Shown here: positions 33,536-42,839 of the stretch, piece by piece | How the letters are laid out: each line of letters begins with the position of its first letter | Position numbering within the stretch: position 1 is the first letter of the stretch | Assembly (NCBI GenBank): GCA_030041435.1 | Contig: JASHNW010000014.1 | Location: forward strand, 1-59,238 | DNA: 59,238 nucleotides | DNA from: Acidobacteriaceae bacterium | GTDB taxonomy: Bacteria > Acidobacteriota > Terriglobia > Terriglobales > Acidobacteriaceae | Direction of reading: 5' to 3' | Notes under the pieces: generated by a model | Database searches by the model: none | What the model was told of the DNA's origin: nothing | The model's input: the letters and a program-made list of their open reading frames with translations, nothing else | Position numbers and translations under genes: made by a program

Positions 33536-36500
33536 ATGTCCGTCTTGCGGGCGCGCTCTTGTTCCAGCGCCTTTCAGGTTGCCCTGCTCGGTCTTCTCGT
33601 CCCGCTGATGAGCGCGCTTCCCGGCGCCGCGCAATCCTCGGCCGAGCCAGCGCAGCCTTCGCCGCAGCCTCAGGCAGCCGGTTCGCAGCCTCCCTCAGTA
33701 CCGTCCATCGCCACCACGGTCGACGAGGTTTCCCTCGACCTGGTGGTGCGCACGAAAAGCGGCAAGCCGATCCTCGACCTGAAGCCCTCCGATCTCACCA
33801 TTACGGACAATGGGTCGCCGGTAAAGCTCACTGACCTGCATCTGGTTCAGGGAACCACGGAATCCGACCATCTGGTTACGCTGGTCTTCGACCGGCTCGA
33901 TCCTGGCCCGGCCAAAGCCGCACGCGATCTTGCCGCGAAGCTGCTCAAGGTGATTCCCGACCAGGGATATCACTTTGCCGTTCTGCAGATGAACGGCCGG
34001 CTGCGCCTGCTGCAGGCATGGACGACCGACCGCGAAACCGTGATGAAGGCGGTCGCCGGCGCCACCAGCACCGTGACCAACTCCGCGGCGCAGGGCAGTG
34101 TCTCCGAGCTTCTGCCCGCGGAAAAACAGCTTATCGCCACCACCCAGGACGACAGCCTCTCCACCGATTTCGCCGATCGCGCCCGCGCCCGGCTGCTGCT
34201 CTCCGCGCTCGAGGAATCGCAGCGCATTCTGGAAGATCAGCACACCTATCCGGCGCTCTCGGCGCTGCTCGCGCTGTCGCGCAGCGAGCGCACGATCACC
34301 GGACGCAAATTCGTTATCTATTTCGCGCAGGGGCTTTATGCGGACACGGACGCGCGCGACGCGGTCAAATCGATTGTCGGCCAGGCGAACCGCGCCGGCG
34401 TCACGATCTGCGCGATTGACACCAACACCATGAACCAGCAGGTTGGCGACAAAATGATGGGCGCCATGGCCATGGCTGGCCCCACGGGTCCGGGCGGCGC
34501 CATGGCTGCCGCGAATTCCCTGGGCGCCAGTGGTTACGGCCGCGGACAGTCCGGACCGCCCATTGGACAGGTGATGGACGCCGCGCAGAACATGTCCAGC
34601 TTTGAATTCGACAGCATGGACGAGGTCAAGAGCCCGCTGATCAACCTCGCTTCCGGAACGGGCGGAATTTATATCCGCGCAGGAGCGAGCCTCAAAAAGC
34701 CTCTGCAGCAATTCCAGCAGAGCCTCACGGAATACTACGAAGCCGCCTACGTTCCCGGAATCAAGGACTACAACGGCGCCTTCCGGCCCATCGAGATTCA
34801 TCCGCTGCGCAAAGGGATTGTGGTCCAGTCGCGCGCCGGGTACTTCGCCGTGCCGCCGGACGACGGCTCCGGCATCCGGCCCTTTGAAGTGCCGCTGCTC
34901 TCGATCCTCGCCCAGCCGAAGCTGCCCACCGGCATCGCCTTCCGCACCGGGGTGCTCGACCTCGGCCAGACTCCCGACGGCAATACCGGCGTCCTCGCCG
35001 TGCAGGTGCCCCTGTCTCAGGTTCAGGTGCACGAAGACGCCAACACGCATTTGTCCACCGTTCACCTGTCCATCGTCGCGCAGATCAGGAACGAAAAAGG
35101 CGCGCTGGTGCAGCGCTTCAGCGAAGATGTCCCCCGCCACGAAGCCCCGGACATGCTGCGCCTTCCGGAAAACCAGTTCATCACCATGCAGCGGCATTTC
35201 TCCGCGGGGCCCGGCACTTACACTCTGGAAACTGCTGTGATGGACAGCATGGGCAACAAGACCGGCGCCGAGCGCTCGACCTTCACCATCGCTGCGACGC
35301 CGCATGGCCCCTCCCTGAGCGACATCGCCCTGGTCCGCCAGATCGAGCCCATCCATGCCGAAACCGCGTCGTTCGATCCAATGCGCTACATGAACGGGCG
35401 GATTGTTCCCGAGCTGAACGACGAATTGCCGGAAGGAACGAAAGACCTCTCCGTCTTCTTCCTCGTGCATTCCCTGCCCGCGGCCTCCGGGCAGCCGCAG
35501 CTCACGATGCAGATCGTCCGCAACGGCCAGTCGCTGGGCAAGATGCCGCTGGAACTGAGCAAGACCGATGGCATGGGTGCGCTGCCTTACCTGGGGACCA
35601 TCAGCGGCCATGTTTTCCCGCCGGGAAGCTACAAGATTGAGGCCACGCTGACCCAGGACGGCCAGACGGCCACCAGCACCGCATCGTTCACCGTGGAAGG
35701 CAGCATCGCGGCGCAAAGCGCCCCCGCCGAAACGGCGTTCTCCGCGACCACCGGCTCCGCGGAGACTGCGTCAGAGCGGGCCGCCGACGAGCACCTCGTC
35801 ACCTCCGCCGCCGAGGCCAACAGCGCGTTTATCATCGCCAGTTCGAAGGACCCGGTGCCGCCGCCCACGCCCAACCAGGTGCACACCATCGTCGAGGCGG
35901 CGCGCCAGCGCGCCCTTGCCTGGAGCGATGCGCTGCCCAATTTCTTCTGCATCGAGGTCACCGACCACTCCGTCGATCCCAGCGGCGAAGGCGACTGGCA
36001 TCACAAAGACACCGCCATCCAGCTGATGCGCTACGTGGATCGTCAGGAATCGCGGACCACCCTCGAGCTGAACGGGCAGAAGAGCAACCTGGAGGCTACG
36101 GATCTCGACTTCGCGCACTCGATTGGCGAATTCGGGGGCATGTTCCGCCTGGTCTTCGATCCCTCGGCCAAAGCGCAGTTCACCTGGAAAGAGTCCGACG
36201 TCCTGGATGGACAGCCCGTCCAGGTATTCGCCTTTGACGTGGCTCTCGCCAATTCCGAGTTCAGTCTTGCCGGCCTGAACGCGCAGCAGATCCCGGTCGC
36301 CTTCCACGGTCTCGTCTATCTCGATACGGCCACGCACAGCATCCGCCGCATCACCATCACCGCCGACGACATCCCGGAGAAGCTGGGCGTCCGCGCCACC
36401 AGCATCTCGGTCGACTACACGTGGGTCGCCATCAACGGCCATGACTTCCTGATGCCCACCCGGGGAGCCGTCAGCCTGCGCGAGGGCAAGCGCGAGGCGG

Positions 36501-36598
36501 TGCTCAACGAGTTCGAATTCCGCAACTACCGCCGCTTCGGCGCCCAGGTCCGCATCCTCTCCACCGCCGAATCGAAGGGGATTTCGACCAATAACTGA
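33536..36598 (+). CDS. Large secreted VWFA-domain protein
   Basis: The 1020-residue protein has a signal peptide (MSVLRARSCSSAFQVALLGL to PGAAQ) and a Pro/Gln linker. It then has the acidobacterial VWFA-related domain (about residues 55-330: VDEVSLDLVVRTKSGKPILD, LVTLVFDRLDPG). The MIDAS-type DxSxS is replaced by DRLDPG, so metal-dependent adhesion may be lost. The central part is beta-rich (YYEAAYVPGIKDYNG), and the C-terminal about 230 residues form a separate domain (LAWSDALPNFFCIEVTDHSV to NYRRFGAQVRI). ATG 33536 is preferred to GTG 33518. Function is unknown; it is probably periplasmic or surface. Confidence 0.82.
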   Translation: MSVLRARSCSSAFQVALLGLLVPLMSALPGAAQSSAEPAQPSPQPQAAGSQPPSVPSIATTVDEVSLDLVVRTKSGKPILDLKPSDLTITDNGSPVKLTDLHLVQGTTESDHLVTLVFDRLDPGPAKAARDLAAKLLKVIPDQGYHFAVLQMNGRLRLLQAWTTDRETVMKAVAGATSTVTNSAAQGSVSELLPAEKQLIATTQDDSLSTDFADRARARLLLSALEESQRILEDQHTYPALSALLALSRSERTITGRKFVIYFAQGLYADTDARDAVKSIVGQANRAGVTICAIDTNTMNQQVGDKMMGAMAMAGPTGPGGAMAAANSLGASGYGRGQSGPPIGQVMDAAQNMSSFEFDSMDEVKSPLINLASGTGGIYIRAGASLKKPLQQFQQSLTEYYEAAYVPGIKDYNGAFRPIEIHPLRKGIVVQSRAGYFAVPPDDGSGIRPFEVPLLSILAQPKLPTGIAFRTGVLDLGQTPDGNTGVLAVQVPLSQVQVHEDANTHLSTVHLSIVAQIRNEKGALVQRFSEDVPRHEAPDMLRLPENQFITMQRHFSAGPGTYTLETAVMDSMGNKTGAERSTFTIAATPHGPSLSDIALVRQIEPIHAETASFDPMRYMNGRIVPELNDELPEGTKDLSVFFLVHSLPAASGQPQLTMQIVRNGQSLGKMPLELSKTDGMGALPYLGTISGHVFPPGSYKIEATLTQDGQTATSTASFTVEGSIAAQSAPAETAFSATTGSAETASERAADEHLVTSAAEANSAFIIASSKDPVPPPTPNQVHTIVEAARQRALAWSDALPNFFCIEVTDHSVDPSGEGDWHHKDTAIQLMRYVDRQESRTTLELNGQKSNLEATDLDFAHSIGEFGGMFRLVFDPSAKAQFTWKESDVLDGQPVQVFAFDVALANSEFSLAGLNAQQIPVAFHGLVYLDTATHSIRRITITADDIPEKLGVRATSISVDYTWVAINGHDFLMPTRGAVSLREGKREAVLNEFEFRNYRRFGAQVRILSTAESKGISTNN

Positions 36599-36625
36599 GA
36601 GGCGAGCCGGTAACCGGACGTCTTA

Positions 36626-36647
36626 CCGGGCGGGGAAAATCGCCCGG
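36626..36647 (+). terminator. Hairpin after VWFA gene
   Basis: CCGGGCG (36626-36632) pairs with CGCCCGG (36641-36647) around an AAAA-containing loop. A second stem, CCGGTAA/TTACCGG, lies just before it. TATACT at 36671 begins the next gene's likely promoter, consistent with transcription ending here. Confidence 0.5.
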
Positions 36648-36746
36648 CCGTGACCCCTTGCGCCTGCTGCTATACTGGGGTTGATCGCCTCGGTATCCGC
36701 GCAACTCGCACCCCAGACCGGACCGAAGCGCAGGATTTCTGACAGC

Positions 36747-38366
36747 ATGTCCATCCGCACCCGCCGCACCCTCTTTTCCCTCATCGTGTTCTTCTCTGTC
36801 TGCGCGCTGGGCGGCATGATCGTCAGCCAGCAGGTCGGCGCGCAGTCGGCCACCGACGAATCCAATTTCCGCGACAGCCTCAAGTCCTTCGGGGCGGTTT
36901 ACGACATTGTCGCGAAGAATTATGCCGAGCCGCTTACCGGGAATATGCCCGACCGGGCCATCTACGACGGCGCCATTCCGGAGATGCTGCACACGCTCGA
37001 TCCGCATTCGAGCTTCTACGATCCCGAGGCCTTCGCCAAAATGAAGGAAGATCAGCACGGCAAGTATTACGGGGTCGGAATGCTGATTCAGCCGCAGAAC
37101 GGCAAAGTTGTCGTGGTCTATCCCATCGAGGGCTCACCCGCGTTCCACGCCGGCATTCACCCCGGCGACGTCATCTCCGGCATCGATGGCCAGTCCGCGG
37201 CCGGCATGAGCTCCGACGATGTGGCCAACCGCCTCAAGGGGCCGCGCGGAACCAGCGTCACGGTCACCATTACGCGCGTCGGCGCCTCGGCACCGCTCAC
37301 CTTCCAGCTCACGCGCGATGAAATCCCCAATCCCAGCGTCGATCTGAGCTACGAGATTCGCCCCGGCATCGGTTACATTCATATCCGCCAGTTCCAGGAG
37401 ACGACCGGCCGCGAATTTGACGATGCGCTCAACGCCTTCGGACCCAACCTCAAGGGACTGGTTCTCGATCTGCGCGGCAACCCCGGTGGCGTGCTGGTGG
37501 AAGCCGTGGCAGTGTGCGACCGCCTGCTGAAGCGCGGCCAGATCATCGTTTCCCAGCGCGGACGGGCGTTCCCTGAACAGGTTTACCGCGCCACCCACGG
37601 CAACGACGGCCAGGACTTCCCCATCGTTGTGCTGGTGAATCACAACACGGCTTCCGCCGCGGAGATCGTCTCCGGCGCCCTGCAGGATCACGACCGCGCC
37701 CTGATTGCCGGCGAAACGACCTTCGGCAAAGGCCTGGTGCAAACCGTCTACACTCTGTCTGACAACACCGGCCTCGCGCTGACGACATATCACTACTACA
37801 CGCCCAGCGGCCGGCTGATTCAGCGCAACTACAACGGCGTCTCGCTCTACGACTACTACTACAATCACGACCAGCCGCAGGATCTGAAGGATCGCGAAGT
37901 CAAGCTCACTGACTCCGGACGCACCGTCTACGGCGGCGGCGGCATCACGCCCGACACGAAGATCGAACCTCCGAAGTCGACGCCTTTCCAGGACGTCCTG
38001 CTGGAGCACGACGCCTTCCTTGGGTTCACCGAGGAGTATGTCTCGCATCATTCGGTCAACAAGGACCTTCAGGTGGACGATGCTGTGCTGAGCGACTTCA
38101 AACAGTATCTGGCCAGCCAGAACATCGACTACACGCCCCAGGAGCTCGCCAACAATCTGGACTGGGTAAAAGTCAACGTGAAATCCAAGCTGTTCGCCAC
38201 GCAGTTCGGCGAGACGACGGGGCTGCAGGTCGAGGCCAACTGGGATCCCATGATCCAGCAGGCAGTGGGGCTGATACCTCAGGCTGCCCAACTGGAGCAG
38301 CACGTGCTGCAGGTACTGGCCCAGAAGGACGCCGCCCTCAACAAGGGTCCGGTCTCGTCGCAATAA
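36747..38366 (+). CDS. S41-family C-terminal processing peptidase
   Basis: The 539-residue exported serine protease has an N-terminal signal anchor (SLIVFFSVCALGGMIVSQQV), a PDZ domain (about 105-190, GVGMLIQPQNGKVVVVYPIE to GIHPGDVISGIDG) and the S41 catalytic domain. The nucleophile Ser lies in NTASAAEIVSGAL and the general-base Lys in TTFGKGLVQT. It is of CtpA/Prc type, cleaving C-terminal tails in the envelope. ATG 36747 is used because the anchor follows directly; an earlier in-frame start at 36681 has no ribosome site. Confidence 0.93.
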   Translation: MSIRTRRTLFSLIVFFSVCALGGMIVSQQVGAQSATDESNFRDSLKSFGAVYDIVAKNYAEPLTGNMPDRAIYDGAIPEMLHTLDPHSSFYDPEAFAKMKEDQHGKYYGVGMLIQPQNGKVVVVYPIEGSPAFHAGIHPGDVISGIDGQSAAGMSSDDVANRLKGPRGTSVTVTITRVGASAPLTFQLTRDEIPNPSVDLSYEIRPGIGYIHIRQFQETTGREFDDALNAFGPNLKGLVLDLRGNPGGVLVEAVAVCDRLLKRGQIIVSQRGRAFPEQVYRATHGNDGQDFPIVVLVNHNTASAAEIVSGALQDHDRALIAGETTFGKGLVQTVYTLSDNTGLALTTYHYYTPSGRLIQRNYNGVSLYDYYYNHDQPQDLKDREVKLTDSGRTVYGGGGITPDTKIEPPKSTPFQDVLLEHDAFLGFTEEYVSHHSVNKDLQVDDAVLSDFKQYLASQNIDYTPQELANNLDWVKVNVKSKLFATQFGETTGLQVEANWDPMIQQAVGLIPQAAQLEQHVLQVLAQKDAALNKGPVSSQ

Positions 38367-38389
38367 GCTGCAATACGCGACGTATCTCA

Positions 38390-38415
38390 GGGCCGGCGGC
38401 TACTGCTTCCGGCCC
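38390..38415 (+). terminator. Intrinsic-type terminator after S41 peptidase
   Basis: GGGCCGG (38390-38396) pairs with CCGGCCC (38409-38415), followed by CTTTCGTTG. Confidence 0.65.
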
Positions 38416-38447
38416 CTTTCGTTGTGCTAGTTGAGGAAATAGGCGCC

Positions 38448-38930
38448 ATGGAATTTCGCTTCGCCGAAGAACGCGATCTCCCTGCAATCATGTCCCTGGT
38501 GAATGAGGCCTTCGCGCCGGAAACCTTCTTCATCCGCGGAGACCGTCTGGACACGGAGAAGACCCGCGGCTACTTCGATCGCGGGCGCTTCCTGCTGGCT
38601 GAAGAAGACGGCGCCCCCGTCGCCTGCGTTTACGTCGAACTCCACGGCGATCGCGCTTACCTGGGCCTGCTCTCGGTCGATCCGGCGCGCCAGAAAGGTG
38701 GCATTGGCCGCCGCCTGGTGGCAGCCACCGAGGAATTTGCCCGCGAAATGGGCGCTCGCCACATGGATCTTACCGTCGTAAACCTGCGTACCGAGCTGCC
38801 GCCGCTCTACCAAAAGCTCGGCTATTCCGTCGTGGGCACAGAGCCGATCCGCGAGGAAATGGTTCCGCGCCTCAAGCTCCCCTGCCATTTCATCCGCATG
38901 TCCAAACCGCTGGGCGGCGCGCCGAGTTAA
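38448..38930 (+). CDS. GNAT-family N-acetyltransferase
   Basis: The 160-residue cytoplasmic enzyme transfers an acetyl group from acetyl-CoA. Motif A is LGLLSVDPARQKGGIGRRL, with the pyrophosphate loop QKGGIG. The C-terminal PPLYQKLGYSVVG is the usual motif B. ATG 38448 is supported by GAGGAAAT upstream. The acceptor substrate is not predictable. Its stop lies six bases from the msrQ stop on the other strand. Confidence 0.88.
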   Translation: MEFRFAEERDLPAIMSLVNEAFAPETFFIRGDRLDTEKTRGYFDRGRFLLAEEDGAPVACVYVELHGDRAYLGLLSVDPARQKGGIGRRLVAATEEFAREMGARHMDLTVVNLRTELPPLYQKLGYSVVGTEPIREEMVPRLKLPCHFIRMSKPLGGAPS

Positions 38931-38936
38931 CGGCGG

Positions 38937-39584
38937 CTAGCCGACGGGAATGCGAGCCACGCCTGCCTTCCGGGCTGCAGACCGCCGGGCCAGCACAGGG
39001 CGAGCCAGCAGCAGAATCGCCAGCACTACGGTGATCGTGGTCGGCGTCTTCACCCCCGACTTCACGCCCCACCAGTAGTGGATAACCCCGGTAATCGCGG
39101 CGGCATAGGTGAGCCAGTGCAGCCGGTTCCAGTTCTTGCCGCCCAGCTTGCGAATCGACCAGGTGGTCGAGGTGAGCGCCAGCGGCAACAGCAGCAGCCA
39201 CGCCGCGAGCCCCGCGGTAATAAAGCGCCGCTGGCTGATGTCGTCCACCATCGCCGCCCAGCTGAACCCCGCGTAGAGCCACACATACGTCATGAGGTGC
39301 AGGCAGGCGTAGAAGAACGCGTACAGCCCCAGCATCCGCCGAAACCGGATGAGCCAGCTTAGTTTGGGAATGAGCCGCCGGATGGGCGTGATGGCCAGCG
39401 TGACGACGAGCAGCCGCAGTGTGCCGCGGCCGGTGAAGAACGTTACCGTGTGGGTTGGGTCCGGGCCCAAAGCCGCGGGATCGCTGGTCGCCGACAAATA
39501 CAGATGCCACAGCAGCCAGGCTACCGGCCCCAGACAGGCCGCGTGCGCCACCACCTTCAGCGCAACAATCCAGCGCTGCTTCAT
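38937..39584 (-). CDS. msrQ: MsrQ, heme-binding membrane subunit of envelope Met-sulfoxide reductase
   Basis: The 215-residue inner-membrane protein has about six helices and the ferric-reductase-like fold. Heme-ligating His residues are seen in YACLHLMTYVWLY and in LHWLTYAAAITGVIHYWWG. It passes electrons from the respiratory chain or flavin to periplasmic MsrP. The gene follows msrP after a 122 bp gap, longer than usual for this pair, containing repeats of CTACCAG but no gene. Confidence 0.9.
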   Translation of the reverse strand: MKQRWIVALKVVAHAACLGPVAWLLWHLYLSATSDPAALGPDPTHTVTFFTGRGTLRLLVVTLAITPIRRLIPKLSWLIRFRRMLGLYAFFYACLHLMTYVWLYAGFSWAAMVDDISQRRFITAGLAAWLLLLPLALTSTTWSIRKLGGKNWNRLHWLTYAAAITGVIHYWWGVKSGVKTPTTITVVLAILLLARPVLARRSAARKAGVARIPVG

Positions 39585-39706
39585 CCGCTTACGATCCTGT
39601 TCATTTGCCTCTCGAAGGCTCCTGCGAGGTTACCAGCATGCGCGCCCTCTGCCTCTTCGCTGCCAGGGACGCGATTTTGGCTCCGGGCTACCAGCTACCA
39701 GCTGTT

Positions 39707-40675
39707 TCAGTAGTTCTTATCCAGATTCATGCCCTGGTACAGGCTTGCCACCTGGTCGGCGTAGCCGTTGAACATCAGCGTCGGCTGCAGCTGCTTCCAG
39801 ATCGGCGCGCCAATCACCCGCTCGCGCTTCTGGCTCCAGCGCGGATGATCGTGGTTGGGATTCACATTCGAGTAGAACCCGTACTCGTTGGGCGCCATCA
39901 GGTTCCACGTGGTCAAAGGCTGGTCCTTGACGAATTTCACCTTCACGATCGACTTCGCCGACTTGAATCCGTATTTCCACGGCACCACCACGCGCACCGG
40001 CGCGCCATCCTGGTTGGGCAGCACCTCGCCGTACATCCCGAAGGTGAGCAGCGTCAGCGGGTGCATGGCCTCGTCCATCCGCAGCCCCTCCGTATAGGGC
40101 CACTGGATTCCCGCATCCCACGGCAGCGGCTCCTGCTTCGGATCGTCCAGCGAAGTGAATTCGATGTACTTGGCCGAGGGGAGCGGATCGCACTGTTTGA
40201 TGAACTCCGAGAGTGAATAGCCGGCCCACGGGATCACCATGCTCCACGCTTCCACGCAGCGGAAACGGTAGACGCGCTCTTCGATCGGCCGCAGCTTCAG
40301 CAGGTCGTCGATGTCGAAGGTCTTCTTCTTGCTCACCATGCCTTCGACCTTGATCGACCAGGGCCGCGTGCGCAGGCTTCCCGCATGTTTGGCCGGATCA
40401 TCCTTGTTCACGCCGAACTCGTAGAAATTGTTGTAGTGCGTGATGTCGTAGAGAGGTGTGAGCGCCAGTCCCTGGGTGGAAAGCGGGCTCTTCACCGTCG
40501 CCAGTTGCTCGGCTGCATCCACCGGCGCTGCCTTCGCCAGGCCACGCAGCGCGCGTCCGCCCGCCACAGCGGCCACGCCCGCGCCCGCGGCAGCCATGAA
40601 GGCACGTCGATTCATGTACTCACGCTTCGGTGTGATCTCCGAAGATGGAATCTCGCTCTTTTGCCGGATCAGCAT
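39707..40675 (-). CDS. msrP: MsrP, periplasmic molybdopterin Met-sulfoxide reductase
   Basis: The 322-residue enzyme repairs oxidised methionines in envelope proteins. A Tat signal is present (RRAFM, Arg23-Arg24, then an Ala-rich core). Cys140 in [15 protein letters not shown] is the molybdenum ligand. [20 protein letters not shown] and the C-terminal [16 protein letters not shown] are family marks. It is first of the msrP-msrQ pair, with GGAAG upstream of the ATG. It faces the membrane protein gene at 40922 divergently. Confidence 0.94.
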   Translation of the reverse strand: MLIRQKSEIPSSEITPKREYMNRRAFMAAAGAGVAAVAGGRALRGLAKAAPVDAAEQLATVKSPLSTQGLALTPLYDITHYNNFYEFGVNKDDPAKHAGSLRTRPWSIKVEGMVSKKKTFDIDDLLKLRPIEERVYRFRCVEAWSMVIPWAGYSLSEFIKQCDPLPSAKYIEFTSLDDPKQEPLPWDAGIQWPYTEGLRMDEAMHPLTLLTFGMYGEVLPNQDGAPVRVVVPWKYGFKSAKSIVKVKFVKDQPLTTWNLMAPNEYGFYSNVNPNHDHPRWSQKRERVIGAPIWKQLQPTLMFNGYADQVASLYQGMNLDKNY

Positions 40676-40921
40676 GGGAACTTCTTCCTTACTCTACCTC
40701 TTCTAAGCATTCGACGCGTTTCCCGTCAATCCGTCGCAGAGACTGTTCCCCGAGTGCGTTCTGGCAAAACCTCTCTCATGCCCGATCCGCCGGTTAGCGC
40801 CCACTTTTTCGCCTGGGAATACGGATGGTCCATTTTGGATAGAATGCACCGTGATCTGCAGGATTCCGCTCAAACGGAAGGGGGATGGACTTGCGGCTCC
40901 CCGCTGCTAGACTCAGGGCGA

Positions 40922-42553
40922 ATGGCTCTCACGAAGACCCCACCTTCGTCCGCCGAGGCTGAGCAGACGGCTGGCTTCTGGACGCGGCACACCGCTACCC
41001 TGGTTGCCGCGGCGCTCTATGTCCTCTGCACCGCGGGGGTCCTCATCGGCTCCTGGGTCGCCTGCGAGCATCACTTTATCTATCCGCTCGACGACACCTA
41101 CATCACCATGTCGATGGCCCGGAATCTCGCTTTGCACGCGATCTGGGGCGTCACGCCGTACGGATTCAGCTCGTCCAATTCCTCGCCCATTTTTCCGCCG
41201 CTGCTGGCTCTCTTCTACCGACTGTTCGGCGTGAACCGCTTCACGCCGCTCGTGCTCTCCTGGATTTTTGGATTCGCAACCATCTTTGTTGCTGAAAGAA
41301 TCGTCGCGCGCTTCTTCGACCGCAAAGGTCAGACGCTGGTGCTGATTCTGCTCGTCCTTTTCGCACCGCTCTTCGTCGTCGGCGTCCTCGGCATGGAGCA
41401 CTCGCTCCACGTCCTCTTCACGGTTCTCTTTCTCGGGTTCTTTCTGCGCGACTCGCTCGACGAGCCGCCGCGGGACCGCCTGTGGCAGCTCGGCATCGTC
41501 ACCGCCATCATGGTCGCTGCGCGCTACGAAGGGCTCTTCTTCGTCCTGCCCGCAGGTTGCGCGCTGGTTCTCGAACGCCGCTGGAAATCCGCGTTCGCCA
41601 TGAGTCTGGGAGCGGCGCTTCCGGTTGTGGCCTACGCTGTTTTCTCGCTCGCCCACGGCGGCTACTGGCTTCCGAATTCCGTCGCCGTCAAGGGATTGAA
41701 CATCCACCACCCCGGCATCGTCGGCGCTATGCTGGACGCGCTCACCCGCTTCCGCATCAACTGCCACGACGGATTCGAGCTGCCCCTGATGCTGGCCGGC
41801 GTCGCCGTCGCTGCCATTGCCCTGCTGCGCAAATCGCCGCGTCAGGCCGTTCCGCTGGCGATGGTGCTGGTGGCCGGCTGCCTGCATCTGGCGCTGGCCC
41901 AGGTGGGCCTCTACTACCGCTACGAGCCGTATCTGTTCGCCGCCGGAACGCTCTGCGTCTGCTGCACCTTTCCCGCCCTCCGAAGGCTGGTGTCCAGGCC
42001 GGTCTTTACCACCGCGTATTTCATGTATCTCATCTCCGCCGCGGCCATGCTGATGCTGAGCATCGCGCAGCTCCATATGCTCCCGCTCATCTCAAGGAAT
42101 ATCTACCTGCGGCAGTGGCAAATGGGACGCTTCGTCGCGGCTTATTATCCTGGCGGCGTGGTGGCAGCCAACGACATCGGCGCCATCAACTACCTCAGTA
42201 ATGTTCACTGTTACGATTTGGTTGGACTGGCGAACCGCGATGTCTTCCTGGCGCGCCGCTCGGGCCATTTCACCACGCAATTTATCGCCGAAGATGCCGC
42301 GGCGGCCCATGTGCAGATCGCCATTGTCTACGACCGCTGGTACGCCGATCCGCCGCCGTCGCCCATCGGCGGCCCATCCCTGCCCAAGACCTGGATTCGC
42401 GTGGGCCGCTGGAATATTCCCGATCCCTCGATCATCGACGACCACGTGGTCAGCTTCTATGCCGTCGATCCCCGCGAAGCCCCGGCGCTCCACGATCACC
42501 TCGAGCAGTTCGCCCCGCAGCTGCCGAAGGTGCTGCAGCTCTGGTGGCACTGA
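40922..42553 (+). CDS. Polytopic membrane protein, glycosyltransferase (GT-C/ArnT-like)
   Basis: The 543-residue protein has about ten to eleven helices. An early periplasmic loop carries YPLDDTYITMSMARNL, where the acidic DD pair resembles the catalytic loop of GT-C enzymes using polyprenyl-linked sugars. After the membrane part comes a periplasmic tail (VVAANDIGAINYLSNVHCYD, VGLANRDVFLARRSG, FYAVDP). The start at 40922 follows TAGACT (40908-40913) by eight bases, so the leader is very short. No partner genes lie nearby. Function as a transferase is inferred from topology and loop only. Confidence 0.72.
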   Translation: MALTKTPPSSAEAEQTAGFWTRHTATLVAAALYVLCTAGVLIGSWVACEHHFIYPLDDTYITMSMARNLALHAIWGVTPYGFSSSNSSPIFPPLLALFYRLFGVNRFTPLVLSWIFGFATIFVAERIVARFFDRKGQTLVLILLVLFAPLFVVGVLGMEHSLHVLFTVLFLGFFLRDSLDEPPRDRLWQLGIVTAIMVAARYEGLFFVLPAGCALVLERRWKSAFAMSLGAALPVVAYAVFSLAHGGYWLPNSVAVKGLNIHHPGIVGAMLDALTRFRINCHDGFELPLMLAGVAVAAIALLRKSPRQAVPLAMVLVAGCLHLALAQVGLYYRYEPYLFAAGTLCVCCTFPALRRLVSRPVFTTAYFMYLISAAAMLMLSIAQLHMLPLISRNIYLRQWQMGRFVAAYYPGGVVAANDIGAINYLSNVHCYDLVGLANRDVFLARRSGHFTTQFIAEDAAAAHVQIAIVYDRWYADPPPSPIGGPSLPKTWIRVGRWNIPDPSIIDDHVVSFYAVDPREAPALHDHLEQFAPQLPKVLQLWWH

Positions 42554-42576
42554 GGCCTGTGGACTTGTCAGGAGTC

Positions 42577-42653
42577 TGGTGGCGGCGGGTAGGATCGAAC
42601 TACCGACCTTGGGGTTATGAATCCCACGCTCTAACCATCTGAGCTACGCCGCC
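42577..42653 (-). tRNA. tRNA-Met (anticodon CAT), elongator type
   Basis: The 77 nt on the minus strand fold into a standard cloverleaf. The acceptor stem is GGCGGCG/CGCCGCC, the D-arm starts TAGCTCAG, the anticodon loop is TTCATAA, and the T-loop is TTCGATC in a GGTAG/CTACC stem. The 3' CCA is encoded. The standard 7 bp acceptor start (G1-C72) and single A in the D-loop pattern argue against initiator tRNA. The lysidine-modified Ile type with the same anticodon cannot be fully excluded by eye. Confidence 0.93.
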
Positions 42654-42839
42654 GAAAGTTGGGGAGCAGTTCTCATCATACGAATGCGCCTTGCGATCGG
42701 TCAATCCGGGCTGCGCCCTGTCTTGCCAAATCGATTTACACGGGCCTTGCGTTGTCTTCGCACCTGTACACCGCCCTCCAATGGGGCGTACACTGCGTGC
42801 GGCGCTGTTTGCCACAAATTCCACAACATCCGAGCACTC

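Noticed and set aside
33695-35716. 673-codon open frame on the minus strand
   Set aside because: It is antisense to the large VWFA gene; composition is typical of a shadow frame.
40913-42076. 387-codon minus-strand open frame
   Set aside because: It is antisense to the membrane protein gene and reads as charged low-complexity sequence without helices or motifs.
42577-42653. Initiator tRNA interpretation of the CAT tRNA
   Set aside because: The first acceptor pair is a normal G-C and the anticodon stem lacks the three consecutive G-C pairs next to the loop that mark initiator tRNA, so the elongator type fits better.
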